A DNA stretch of 9,241 nucleotides from an uncultured Methylotenera sp. (GTDB taxonomy: Bacteria > Pseudomonadota > Gammaproteobacteria > Burkholderiales > Methylophilaceae). The stretch spans positions 1-9,241 of the forward strand of contig CALFXV010000006.1 of the NCBI GenBank assembly GCA_937957775.1, read 5' to 3'. Below the pieces are notes generated by a model, which worked only from the letters and a program-made list of their open reading frames with translations, was not told the DNA's origin and searched no databases. The translations under genes and the position numbers were made by a program. Every line of letters begins with the position of its first letter. The stretch's first letter is position 1. This document shows, one piece after another, positions 1 through 6,756 of the stretch.

Positions 1-814
1 GAACGACATTTTAGAGCTAGCGGCCCGTGCTTTTTTAAGCAGCGATGCCGAAGTGATTTACGCGCAACATGCCTTTGCCGTTTACCCTCTGGTGACGCAA
101 GCAATGGGTGCGCATGGTGTGGAAGTGCCGGCTAAAGACTATGCACACGATTTGCCTGCGATGTTGGCGGCTATTACGCCTAAGACTAGGCTGATTTTTA
201 TCGCCAATCCAAATAACCCAACCGGTACCTTGCTTGCGAAAGAAGCCTTGTTAAAATTTATGCAGCAGGTGCCTAAGCAGGTACTGGTGGTGCTGGATGA
301 AGCTTACGACGAGTATTTGTCTGCCCAAGATAAATCGCTGGCATTTAGCTGGTTGGCTGACTTTGATAATTTGATCGTATCCCGTTCCTTTTCTAAGGCT
401 TACGGTTTGGCGGGCTTACGTATCGGTTTTGGCGCCTGCCATCCTAGCGTGGCGGACATGATGAACCGAGTGCGACAGCCCTTTAACGTGAACAGCGTGG
501 CCCAAGCTGCGGCCATCGCTTCCTTGCAAGACGACGATTTCGTTGCCCGTTCCTATGCGCTTAATCAAGCGGGTATGTTGCAAATCACCCAAGGTCTATC
601 GCAACTCGGACTCAGCTACATTCCGTCCTACGCTAATTTTGTCAGTTTTGCCGTTAACGAGGCCGCGAAAGTCAACCAAGCCTTATTGCAAAATGGTGTT
701 ATCGTGAGGCCTATTGCCAATTATGGTATGCCAGATTACTTGCGTGTCAGCATAGGCTTGTTCAGTGAAAATGCCCGCTTTCTAAGCGTGTTGGCACAAA
801 TATTAAAAAAGTAA
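1..814 (+). CDS. hisC: Histidinol-phosphate / aromatic aminotransferase, 5'-truncated
   Basis: This is the C-terminal part of a PLP-dependent class I/II aminotransferase of the HisC family, which moves an amino group between glutamate and histidinol-phosphate or, in many relatives, aromatic 2-oxo acids. The reading frame is open from base 2 (N-D-I-L-E-L, the conserved segment after the family's Gly-Ser/Asn), so the gene starts before the window; the GTG at 53 is an internal valine codon, not a start. Visible motifs are NPNNPTG (bases 209-229), D-E-A-Y (296-307) and SFSKAYGLAGLR, in which Lys at 395-397 should hold PLP. About 270 codons are present, against roughly 350-370 for the family, so about 90 N-terminal residues are missing. 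A DAHP synthase follows 7 bases after the stop, which suggests a role in Phe/Tyr synthesis as well as, or instead of, histidine synthesis. This is a contextual inference; the family assignment itself is firm. Confidence 0.88.
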   Translation, partial: NDILELAARAFLSSDAEVIYAQHAFAVYPLVTQAMGAHGVEVPAKDYAHDLPAMLAAITPKTRLIFIANPNNPTGTLLAKEALLKFMQQVPKQVLVVLDEAYDEYLSAQDKSLAFSWLADFDNLIVSRSFSKAYGLAGLRIGFGACHPSVADMMNRVRQPFNVNSVAQAAAIASLQDDDFVARSYALNQAGMLQITQGLSQLGLSYIPSYANFVSFAVNEAAKVNQALLQNGVIVRPIANYGMPDYLRVSIGLFSENARFLSVLAQILKK

Positions 815-821
815 TTAAACA

Positions 822-1892
822 ATGAGCCATTACCAAAAACTTGCTACCGATGACGTACGCATACGCGAAGTAAAAAAACTAATCACGCCATTGGCCTTGT
901 TGGACAAGCTTAAGGAAAGCGCCAGTTCCACCCAAAATATTTTGGCGACGCGCAAGCAAATACATCAGATTCTGCATCAAGAAGACGATCGATTGCTGGT
1001 AGTGGTTGGCCCATGCTCGATACACGATAGCCAGGCCGGATTGGATTATGCCCGTCGATTAATGAGCGTGCGCAATGCTCTAGCCCAAGACTTGTTAATC
1101 GTGATGCGCGTGTACTTTGAAAAACCAAGAACAACCGTCGGTTGGAAAGGTTTGATTAACGACCCGCATTTGGACGGCAGCTATCAGATTAATGAAGGCT
1201 TAGAGATTGCACGTAAATTCCTGTTGGACGTAAACGAGTTAGGCATGCCGGCAGGGGCCGAATTTTTGGACATGATCACGCCACAATACACCGCCGATTT
1301 GGTTAGTTGGGGGGCAATAGGCGCCCGTACCACGGAGTCGCAGGTGCATAGGGAGTTAACCTCAGGCTTGTCATGCCCGGTAGGCTTTAAAAATGGCACG
1401 GATAGCGGCGTTAAAGTGGCCATCGATGCGATTAAAACAGCGTCCAGCCCACACCATTTCTTGTCGGTAACCAAAGAAGGCCAATCGGCTATTTTTTCTA
1501 CTACCGGTAACGATGATTGCCATGTCATTCTGCGCGGTGGCAAGAAACCCAACTACGATAAAGACAGCGTCAACGAAGCCTGTGAAAAGCTCAAGGATGC
1601 GGGTTTGGCGCCGATATTAATGATAGATTGCAGTCACGGTAATAGCAGTAAAAATTATTTGTTGCAAAAAGACGTGGCCTCAGACATTGCTGGTCAACTG
1701 GCTGCCGGTGACAAGCGCATAGTCGGCGTCATGGTCGAGTCACACATAGAAGAGGGCAGGCAAGACCACACGCCTGGCTGTCAATTGACCTATGGCCTAT
1801 CTATCACTGATGCTTGTTTAGGTTGGTCGGACACGGTGGCCCTGTTAGAGAACCTGGCTGCGGCGGTACGCCAACGACGACTAAAAAAATAA
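822..1892 (+). CDS. aroG: 3-deoxy-7-phosphoheptulonate (DAHP) synthase, class I, AroG-like
   Basis: Cytosolic enzyme that condenses phosphoenolpyruvate with erythrose 4-phosphate, the first step of the shikimate pathway. The 356 residues match the usual 350-residue class I (AroF/G/H) length. Metal ligands align with E. coli AroG at a constant +4 offset: Cys65 in GPCSIHD, His272 in DCSHGNSSK, Glu306 in VMVESH and Asp330 in SITDA. The signatures MRVYFEKPRTTVGWKG and GARTTESQVHRE are intact. EFLDMITPQY and the N-terminal TDDVRI segment are closer to Phe-sensitive AroG than to Tyr-sensitive AroF. Positions matching AroG Asp146, Pro150 and Ser180, which are known to matter for Phe inhibition, are kept (Asp150, Pro154, Ser184), so feedback by phenylalanine is likely but inferred. 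The start lies 7 bases after hisC without a clear Shine-Dalgarno, suggesting translation coupled to hisC. Confidence 0.93.
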   Translation: MSHYQKLATDDVRIREVKKLITPLALLDKLKESASSTQNILATRKQIHQILHQEDDRLLVVVGPCSIHDSQAGLDYARRLMSVRNALAQDLLIVMRVYFEKPRTTVGWKGLINDPHLDGSYQINEGLEIARKFLLDVNELGMPAGAEFLDMITPQYTADLVSWGAIGARTTESQVHRELTSGLSCPVGFKNGTDSGVKVAIDAIKTASSPHHFLSVTKEGQSAIFSTTGNDDCHVILRGGKKPNYDKDSVNEACEKLKDAGLAPILMIDCSHGNSSKNYLLQKDVASDIAGQLAAGDKRIVGVMVESHIEEGRQDHTPGCQLTYGLSITDACLGWSDTVALLENLAAAVRQRRLKK

Positions 1893-1896
1893 GTGG

Positions 1897-1965
1897 CATC
1901 ATGAATTTCATTAGGTCTTAATCAGTAAGTTTGCAGTGTTGCATGATGGGCTATGGGCGCATGAT
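1897..1965. repeat. CATGAT-type direct and inverted repeats upstream of pqqA
   Basis: GCATGAT occurs at 1941-1947 and again at 1959-1965, an 18-base offset on the same face of about two helical turns. CATCATG at 1897-1903 is the exact reverse complement of CATGATG at 1942-1948. These short repeats lie in the only non-coding space before pqqA and could be regulator half-sites. A weak sigma70-like pair, TTGCAT (1939-1944) and CATGAT (1960-1965) with a short 15-base spacer, overlaps them. With repeats this short, chance cannot be excluded. Confidence 0.3.
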
Positions 1966-1973
1966 TCGTTTCA

Positions 1974-2005
1974 CGTCGTGACCTTAATCACGGCGATATT
2001 TTTTT
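1974..2005 (+). terminator. Intrinsic terminator after aroG, or pqqA leader attenuator
   Basis: CGTCGTGA (1974-1981) pairs with TCACGGCG (1988-1995) over 8 bp with one G-U wobble, around the loop CCTTAA. ATA and seven T residues (1999-2005) follow. This is the shape of a rho-independent terminator and would end the hisC-aroG transcript 82 bases after the aroG stop. It lies only 23 bases before the pqqA start, leaving no room for a full promoter between, so a pqqA transcript starting upstream would carry it as a leader hairpin. The left arm also belongs to the odd palindrome TCACG-T-CGTGA (1971-1981), which could act as a DNA operator instead. Confidence 0.55.
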
Positions 2006-2013
2006 AACTAATT

Positions 2014-2020
2014 AAAAGGA
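2014..2020 (+). promoter_or_regulatory. Shine-Dalgarno of pqqA
   Basis: AAAAGGA ends 8 bases before the pqqA ATG, a good distance for ribosome binding. It fixes the start of this very short gene and fits the high expression expected for a peptide precursor. Confidence 0.7.
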
Positions 2021-2028
2021 TCACTATC

Positions 2029-2100
2029 ATGTGGACAACTCCAGCAGCTACAGAAATGCGTTTTGGCTTTGAAGTTACTATGTACGTAATGAACAAATAA
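2029..2100 (+). CDS. pqqA: PqqA, precursor peptide of pyrroloquinoline quinone
   Basis: A 23-residue peptide that supplies the carbon and nitrogen skeleton of PQQ. It begins MWTTPAATEM and continues RFGFEVTMYVMNK; the conserved core is E-V-T-M-Y, with Glu15 and Tyr19 in the required Glu-x3-Tyr spacing. PqqE joins these two side chains, and proteolysis then releases the linked pair. The length is typical of the short PqqA forms (about 22-29 residues), and only four residues follow the tyrosine. A strong Shine-Dalgarno (AAAAGGA) precedes the ATG. Downstream, a hairpin-T-run separates it from pqqB, fitting the common pattern of pqqA being transcribed far above the enzyme genes. Its place directly ahead of pqqBCDE makes the call secure despite the small size. 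Confidence 0.95.
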   Translation: MWTTPAATEMRFGFEVTMYVMNK

Positions 2101-2116
2101 TTAGTTCATTGCTATT

Positions 2117-2149
2117 AAAAAAAGGCTGCCGTTAGACAGCCTTTTTTTT
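2117..2149 (+). terminator. Intrinsic terminator / attenuator between pqqA and pqqB
   Basis: Seven A residues plus GGCTG (2117-2128) pair with CAGCC plus T residues (2137-2148), giving a 12-bp stem around an 8-base loop, with eight T in all (2142-2149). The A-tract/T-tract symmetry means it could also work on the opposite strand. It lies 16 bases after pqqA and 63 bases before pqqB, inside what must be one operon. A leaky terminator here would give excess pqqA message over pqqBCDE, as reported for pqq operons in other bacteria. Confidence 0.85.
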
Positions 2150-2212
2150 CATAAAAACCTTGCAGGCTAGTTCATGCAGCATGCATACAGTTAAATTTGG
2201 AACAGCATTATT

Positions 2213-3139
2213 ATGCACATACACGTTTTAGGCGCAGCCGCAGGTGGCGGATTTCCTCAATGGAATTGCAATTGTTTTAATTGTGACGGGCTACGCAAGG
2301 GCACGATTAAAGCCACCAAGCGCACCCAATCCTCTATATGCGTCAGCAGTGATGGCGTCAATTGGGTGTTGTTTAATGCCTCGCCGGATGTGCTGCAACA
2401 AATACAAGACTTTGCCCCATTGCAACCCGGTCGTGCGGTTAGGGACACCGGTATACAAGCCATAGTCCTCATTGATGCACAAATAGACCATACCACCGGT
2501 CTATTTATGTTGCGTGAAGGTCAGGTAAAACGGGAAATTTACTGTACCGACATGGTTTACGATGACCTGACAACAGGTAATCAAATCTTGAATATATTGG
2601 GGCATTATTGTGGTATCAACCACCACCAAGTCCCTACGGATGGGAAAACCAGTTTTACTGTTCCCGGTGTGCCAAATTTAAAATTCACTTCCGTTTCACT
2701 CAAAAGTGCTGCGCCACCGTATTCACCGCACCGCAACAACCCTCAGGCTGGTGACACCATAGGCGTTTTAATAGAAGAAATCAGCACCGGTAAAAAATGT
2801 TGGTATTCACCAGGGTTGGCAGAAATTGAACCGCATTTACCCGAATTGATGGATCAAGCCGATTGCATCATGGTGGACGGGACATTCTGGACCAATACGG
2901 AAATGTTAGACATGGGATTGATGACTAAAACCGCTCGCAGCATAGGCCACAATCCTCAATCCGGTGACGGTGGCATGATAGAAGAATTGGATAAATTTGG
3001 TCAAACTAAGAAAGTCCGTAAAGTGTTGATACACATCAACAACACCAACCCAATATTGCGTGAAGATTCCGCTGAGCGGGCAATATTAAGCCAGCACAAC
3101 ATCGAAGTTGCCTTCGATGGCATGGACATCATACTTTAG
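2213..3139 (+). CDS. pqqB: PqqB, metallo-beta-lactamase-fold oxygenase of PQQ synthesis
   Basis: PqqB is a metallo-beta-lactamase-fold protein shown in other species to be an iron-dependent hydroxylase acting on the Glu-Tyr-derived intermediate before PqqC. The 308 residues match the family's usual length. The N-terminus MHIHVLGAAAGGGFPQWNCN is the hallmark of PqqB; Cys19, Cys21 and Cys24 form the structural zinc site. The family's modified metal-binding motif appears as D-A-Q-I-D-H (residues 88-93). The start is set by conservation: homologues begin with this beta strand. Only a weak GGAA (2199-2202) lies upstream, 10 bases from the ATG, so translation may be weaker than for pqqA. Its stop overlaps the Shine-Dalgarno of pqqC. 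Confidence 0.96.
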   Translation: MHIHVLGAAAGGGFPQWNCNCFNCDGLRKGTIKATKRTQSSICVSSDGVNWVLFNASPDVLQQIQDFAPLQPGRAVRDTGIQAIVLIDAQIDHTTGLFMLREGQVKREIYCTDMVYDDLTTGNQILNILGHYCGINHHQVPTDGKTSFTVPGVPNLKFTSVSLKSAAPPYSPHRNNPQAGDTIGVLIEEISTGKKCWYSPGLAEIEPHLPELMDQADCIMVDGTFWTNTEMLDMGLMTKTARSIGHNPQSGDGGMIEELDKFGQTKKVRKVLIHINNTNPILREDSAERAILSQHNIEVAFDGMDIIL

Positions 3140-3148
3140 GAGCGAGCA

Positions 3149-3910
3149 ATGAATGCAATGACAAACAACGCCTTACCATGGACACGCGAGGAATTTGAAG
3201 ACAAATTACGCGAGAAGGGTAAGGGTTACCATATTTACCATCCTATTCACGTCATGATGTATGAAGGCAAGCTGACTAAAGAGCAATTGCAATGTTGGGT
3301 GGCTAACCGGTTTTATTACCAAATAGCCATTCCCATGAAAGACGCGGCCATTTTGTCTAATTGCCCGGATAAGGAAGTGCGCAAAGAATGGATAGTGCGT
3401 ATTACCGATCACGATGGCGTGGATGGACAAGTTGGCGGTATAGAAGCTTGGATACAATTGGGTATGGCGGTGGGCTTAAGTCGCGAAGACGTTACCTCGC
3501 TTAAGTATGTAAGTCCGGGTGTGAAATTTGCCGTGGATGCTTACGTTAATTTTGCCCGTCAACGGCCTTGGCAAGAGTCGGTATGCTCTTCCTTAACCGA
3601 ATTGTTTGCGCCGCACATACATCAGCAACGAATTAGCTCTTGGCCTAGCATGTACCCATGGATAGACGAAAGTGGCTTAAGCTACTTCAAAAAACGTTTA
3701 ACAGAAGCCAGGCGTGATGTGGAGCAAGGATTAGGCGTTACCTTGGATTACTTTAGCACCTCGCGCGACATGCAACTTAAAGCCTTGGATATATTGCAAT
3801 TTAAACTAGACGTGTTGTGGGTGATTGCTGATGCGATTATGTTAGCCTGCACAGACGTGAAGGTTGAGGGTAAAGATTATTTACGTCAACCTAGAATTAA
3901 TTTTAATTAA
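3149..3910 (+). CDS. pqqC: PqqC, pyrroloquinoline-quinone synthase
   Basis: Cofactor-free oxidase with a heme-oxygenase-like helical fold that performs the final ring closure and eight-electron oxidation of AHQQ to PQQ. It has 253 residues, the size of a stand-alone PqqC, and is not fused to PqqD as it is in Methylobacterium. Aligned by eye with the Klebsiella enzyme, active-site residues appear at a +4 or +5 offset: Tyr27-His28, Arg54, Tyr57-Gln58, Arg84, His88, Tyr132, His158, Tyr179, Arg183 and Lys219. All are present, so activity is expected. The Shine-Dalgarno AGGAG (3138-3142) overlaps the pqqB stop and lies 6 bases before the ATG at 3149. A second in-frame ATG at 3158 is less well placed. 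The gap to pqqB is 9 bases. Confidence 0.97.
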   Translation: MNAMTNNALPWTREEFEDKLREKGKGYHIYHPIHVMMYEGKLTKEQLQCWVANRFYYQIAIPMKDAAILSNCPDKEVRKEWIVRITDHDGVDGQVGGIEAWIQLGMAVGLSREDVTSLKYVSPGVKFAVDAYVNFARQRPWQESVCSSLTELFAPHIHQQRISSWPSMYPWIDESGLSYFKKRLTEARRDVEQGLGVTLDYFSTSRDMQLKALDILQFKLDVLWVIADAIMLACTDVKVEGKDYLRQPRINFN

Positions 3911-3922
3911 GCGTGGCATAGC

Positions 3923-4204
3923 ATGAGTCATCAAATAAAACACACAGACTGTTACGCATTAGCACTCCATCACCGTTTTCAATGGGAAGAAGCGCAGCAA
4001 AATTACGTGATACTCTTTCCAGAAGGCATGGTTAAGCTGCACGGTGGTGCAGGTGAAGTGCTTAAGCGTTTGGATGGCAAAGCCACTGTAGGCGATGTGG
4101 TGGCAGACCTGAAAGCCACTTTTCCGGATGCCGCTAACATTGAAGCCGATATTATCGGTATGTTCGAATTAGCACTTAGCAAGGGTTGGTTGCGTCAGCT
4201 TTAA
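3923..4204 (+). CDS. pqqD: PqqD, PqqA-binding chaperone
   Basis: Small soluble protein of the PqqD/RRE fold (RiPP recognition element), which binds PqqA and presents it to the radical-SAM enzyme PqqE. The 93 residues fit the family. Visible family features are YVILFPEGMVKLHGGAGEVL (residues 28-47), where the beta strands and the conserved L-x-x-x-x-A/G-x-x-I/V-L segment lie, followed by L-D-G-K-A-T-V-G-D-V-V and a C-terminal helix ending KGWLRQL. It starts 12 bases after pqqC without a strong Shine-Dalgarno. It is a separate gene between pqqC and pqqE, the ancestral order. Confidence 0.94.
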   Translation: MSHQIKHTDCYALALHHRFQWEEAQQNYVILFPEGMVKLHGGAGEVLKRLDGKATVGDVVADLKATFPDAANIEADIIGMFELALSKGWLRQL

Positions 4205-4240
4205 AACCATGAACGTAAGTCTAAATTTAGGAGTAGCAAG

Positions 4241-5470
4241 ATGACACAAGCTTCACTAGGTCAATCGGTGGTGCAAAAAACCGTGCATGCCCAGCAAAAT
4301 AACGGCGTGGCAGCATCAGTCACCCACACCCAACCCCTATGGTTGCTAGCTGAAGTAACCTACCGCTGCCCTCTGCACTGTGCTTTTTGCTACAACCCAA
4401 CCGATTACGATAAACACACGCAAAACGAATTAAGCACTGAACAATGGATACAAGCCTTGCGCGACGCCCGTAAATTGGGTGCCTTGCAGTTGGGTATTTC
4501 AGGTGGTGAGCCATTGTTACGCGATGACATTGAAGACATCGTGGTAGAGGCGAAAAAGCTAGGCTATTACAGCAATCTCATTACATCTGGTGTGGGGCTT
4601 ACAGAAAAGCGCATACAAGCTTTTAAAGAAGGCGGCTTGGACCACATACAATTGTCCATGCACGACATTACCGAAGAGATCAATAACTTCATTACCAACA
4701 CCAAAACATTTGAATTAAAGAAAAAAGTTGCGGCTATGATCAAAAATCATGGCTACCCCATGGTGCTAAACGTGGTGATACACCGCTACAACATTGGGCA
4801 TTTGCGTGAAATACTAGACATGGCAGAGGCCCTGGGCGCCGATTACATAGAGTTGGCTAATACCCAATATTACGGTTGGTCATTGGTGAATCGCAGTCAA
4901 TTGATGCCTACTAAAGAACAAGTGGACGAGGCTGAGGCGATCGCTAACGAGTTTAGGGCCAATTCGAATAACAAAATGAAGGTGTTTTTTGTGGTGCCGG
5001 ATTACTTCTCGGACAGGCCAAAAAAATGCATGAATGGGTGGGGTGAGGTGTTCATGATAGTGACGGCTAATGGCGATGTATTGCCATGCCACTCAGCTCG
5101 AGTGCTGCCAAATATGACTTTCCCTAATGTGCGTGACGACGGTCTGGCTTATGCCTGGCAAGATTCACCGGCCTTTAACAAATACCGTGGCGATGCTTGG
5201 ATGAAAGAGCCTTGTCGCAGTTGCTCGGAAAAAGAAAATGACTTGGGTGGTTGCCGTTGCCAAGCGTTTCTTTTGTCTGGCGATGCCGAAGCAGCGGACC
5301 CGGTATGCAGCAAATCACCGCACAGGCATTTGATCGATCAAGCCATTATTGATTCGCGTAACCCCCAAGCCGTGGCTCAGCCCATCGTTTTCCGCAATGA
5401 TAAAAACTCTAAAAAGATACTAGCAGGTGAGTTGGACGACAGGGTGAAAGCCTTTCATGCCGTGCCCTAA
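4241..5470 (+). CDS. pqqE: PqqE, radical-SAM/SPASM PqqA Glu-Tyr cross-linking enzyme
   Basis: Radical-SAM enzyme that forms the carbon-carbon bond between the Glu and Tyr side chains of PqqA held by PqqD. The radical-SAM cluster motif is C-PLH-C-AF-C at Cys43, Cys47 and Cys50, and the SAM-binding GGEP is at residues 88-91. The SPASM domain carries all expected auxiliary-cluster ligands: Cys263, Cys283, Cys325, Cys328, Asp334, Cys338, Cys340 and Cys356. From memory these match the Methylobacterium extorquens ligands at a constant +15, including the unusual aspartate. At 409 residues it is slightly long because about 30 low-complexity residues (rich in Q, N, V and A) precede PLWLLAEVTYRC. The Shine-Dalgarno AGGAG (4229-4233) lies 7 bases before the ATG, which supports the long start. 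The gene closes the operon and a strong terminator follows 38 bases later. Confidence 0.97.
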   Translation: MTQASLGQSVVQKTVHAQQNNGVAASVTHTQPLWLLAEVTYRCPLHCAFCYNPTDYDKHTQNELSTEQWIQALRDARKLGALQLGISGGEPLLRDDIEDIVVEAKKLGYYSNLITSGVGLTEKRIQAFKEGGLDHIQLSMHDITEEINNFITNTKTFELKKKVAAMIKNHGYPMVLNVVIHRYNIGHLREILDMAEALGADYIELANTQYYGWSLVNRSQLMPTKEQVDEAEAIANEFRANSNNKMKVFFVVPDYFSDRPKKCMNGWGEVFMIVTANGDVLPCHSARVLPNMTFPNVRDDGLAYAWQDSPAFNKYRGDAWMKEPCRSCSEKENDLGGCRCQAFLLSGDAEAADPVCSKSPHRHLIDQAIIDSRNPQAVAQPIVFRNDKNSKKILAGELDDRVKAFHAVP

Positions 5471-5477
5471 TCAGTAC

Positions 5478-5506
5478 TTCATAACTAGGCTAGGCTGTGT
5501 TTAAAT
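5478..5506 (+). promoter_or_regulatory. Possible promoter for the MFS gene
   Basis: TTCATA (5478-5483) and TTAAAT (5501-5506) are separated by 17 bases; each matches 4 of 6 positions of the sigma70 consensus. Transcription would start near the left arm of the pqq terminator, so the MFS message would itself begin with that hairpin. The match is weak; the alternative is read-through from pqqE. Confidence 0.25.
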
Positions 5507-5508
5507 AG

Positions 5509-5544
5509 AACGCGCTAGGTAATAAGCTTACCGGCGCGTTTTTT
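5509..5544 (+). terminator. Intrinsic terminator of the pqqABCDE operon
   Basis: AACGCGC (5509-5515) pairs with GCGCGTT (5534-5540), and inside it GGTAA (5518-5522) pairs with TTACC (5528-5532) around a 5-base loop. The stem runs straight into six T residues (5539-5544). This is a strong rho-independent terminator starting 38 bases after the pqqE stop. It ends only 15 bases before the MFS start codon. Confidence 0.88.
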
Positions 5545-5559
5545 ATCGGTGACTTATTC

Positions 5560-6744
5560 ATGCATGCATCTTCAGCGTTTACCCTATCATTAGTCTTAGC
5601 CGGCCTAGCCGCCTTAGCGCCGTTTGCCATAGACACCTATTTGCCAGCTTTTCCTGGCTTGGAATTAGCGCTGGTAGCCAGCCCATTGGAATTGCAACAA
5701 AGCCTGACTTTTTACTTATTGCCCTATGCCTTAATGACCTTATGGCACGGCGCCATTTCCGATTCGATAGGCCGCATCACGACCATCAAATGGGGTTTGG
5801 GTGTTTTTGTCGTGGCCTCCATAGGCTGTGCTTTTGCCAGCAACATTGAAACCTTGTGGTTTTTTCGCGTCTTGCAGGGCTTGTCGGGAGGGGCGGGTAA
5901 CGTGGTGGCGCGTGCCATGGTCCGAGACTTGTTTGAAGGCCCACAAGCACAGCGTGTCATGGCCACCGTGCAAATGCTTTTTGGCATTGCACCGGCCGTG
6001 GCGCCGATTATTGGCGGTTTGTTATTGGGCATACATTGGCAAGCCATCTTTGTCTTTTTAGCCCTGTATGCCGCTATTAGTTTATGGGCGGCCGTGCGCT
6101 ATTTGCCGGAAACCATGCCTAAGGCAAAACGCATGCCCTTGTCTGCAAAAAAGGTCTTAAGCAGCTATCGCCTTATATTCTCTGATAAAGAGTTTAACTT
6201 GGTGGTGCTGGCATCCGCAGCCAATTTTGCAGCTTTCTTCATCTACGTGCTGGCCAGTCCGGTTTTTTTAGTTAAACACTTAGGCTTAACTGATCAGCAA
6301 TTTGGCTATATGTTTATCCCTACCGTTTGTGGCATGGTCCTGGGCTCGTATTTGGCTAAACGTGCGGCAGGGGTTTACACCAGTCAGCAAGTGTTTAAAG
6401 TGGCGTACGCCTGGATGGGCGCTATGGTGCTGCTTAATCTAGTGGTGTGCATAAACCTGCCGGTATCCCCATTTTATAATATCTTACCGGTTGCCTTATT
6501 TAACGTGGGCATGGCTTTGGCTATGCCCATACTGTCACTGGCCGCGCTGGATAGGCATGCAAAAATACGCGGCACGGCCGCTTCTGGCCAAGCCTTTGTG
6601 CAGATGCTGCTGTCCACTGTGTCGGCAGGCTTGATTGTTCCATTGGTCTGGGCCGAGCCATTGGGATTGGCGATGGCGATGGCTGGCTACCTATTGTTTG
6701 GTTACTTGGTATTACGCTTAAGTCAGGTGTGGCGCAATAAGTAA
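5560..6744 (+). CDS. Bcr/CflA-type MFS exporter
   Basis: Inner-membrane 12-helix major facilitator of the drug:proton antiporter group (DHA1, Bcr/CflA). The 394 residues fit the family. TM1 carries the family signature PFAIDTYLPAFPGL (residues 21-34) with its buried Asp25; GAISDSIGR (64-72) is the loop 2-3 motif; RVLQGLSGGAG (103-113), VARAMVRD (116-123) and APAVAPIIGG (144-153) are the antiporter motifs of TM4-TM5; YLPET (181-185) ends the sixth helix, as in Bcr. A GGTGA (5548-5552), 7 bases before the ATG, is a plausible Shine-Dalgarno. The substrate cannot be read from sequence. Being next to pqqE makes export of PQQ or a related metabolite conceivable, but the intervening terminator argues against a simple shared operon, so this is only a hypothesis. 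Confidence 0.88.
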   Translation: MHASSAFTLSLVLAGLAALAPFAIDTYLPAFPGLELALVASPLELQQSLTFYLLPYALMTLWHGAISDSIGRITTIKWGLGVFVVASIGCAFASNIETLWFFRVLQGLSGGAGNVVARAMVRDLFEGPQAQRVMATVQMLFGIAPAVAPIIGGLLLGIHWQAIFVFLALYAAISLWAAVRYLPETMPKAKRMPLSAKKVLSSYRLIFSDKEFNLVVLASAANFAAFFIYVLASPVFLVKHLGLTDQQFGYMFIPTVCGMVLGSYLAKRAAGVYTSQQVFKVAYAWMGAMVLLNLVVCINLPVSPFYNILPVALFNVGMALAMPILSLAALDRHAKIRGTAASGQAFVQMLLSTVSAGLIVPLVWAEPLGLAMAMAGYLLFGYLVLRLSQVWRNK

Positions 6745-6756
6745 AGCCCTTGTGCA

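Noticed and set aside
53..55. GTG at 53 as the start of the aminotransferase.
   Set aside because: The same frame is open to base 2 and encodes conserved HisC sequence (N-D-I-L-E-L-A-A-R-A-F-L), so the gene continues past the left edge.
1184..1552. Minus-strand open frame of about 120 codons opposite aroG.
   Set aside because: It lies wholly within a well-conserved + strand enzyme gene, has no family features or own signals, and is a codon-bias shadow.
2174..2186. Small inverted repeat ATGCA-GCA-TGCAT before pqqB.
   Set aside because: Only 5 bp of mostly A-T/G-C alternating sequence with a 3-base loop; likely chance and no associated promoter or T-run.
5484..5495. Tandem CTAGG units (CTAGGCTAGG) after pqqE.
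   Set aside because: Two copies only, no symmetry beyond chance and no link to a convincing signal.
5724..6047. Minus-strand open frames opposite the MFS gene.
   Set aside because: The + strand protein has the full set of MFS motifs across this region; the reverse frames give low-complexity, Cys/Met/Pro-rich products with no recognisable fold.
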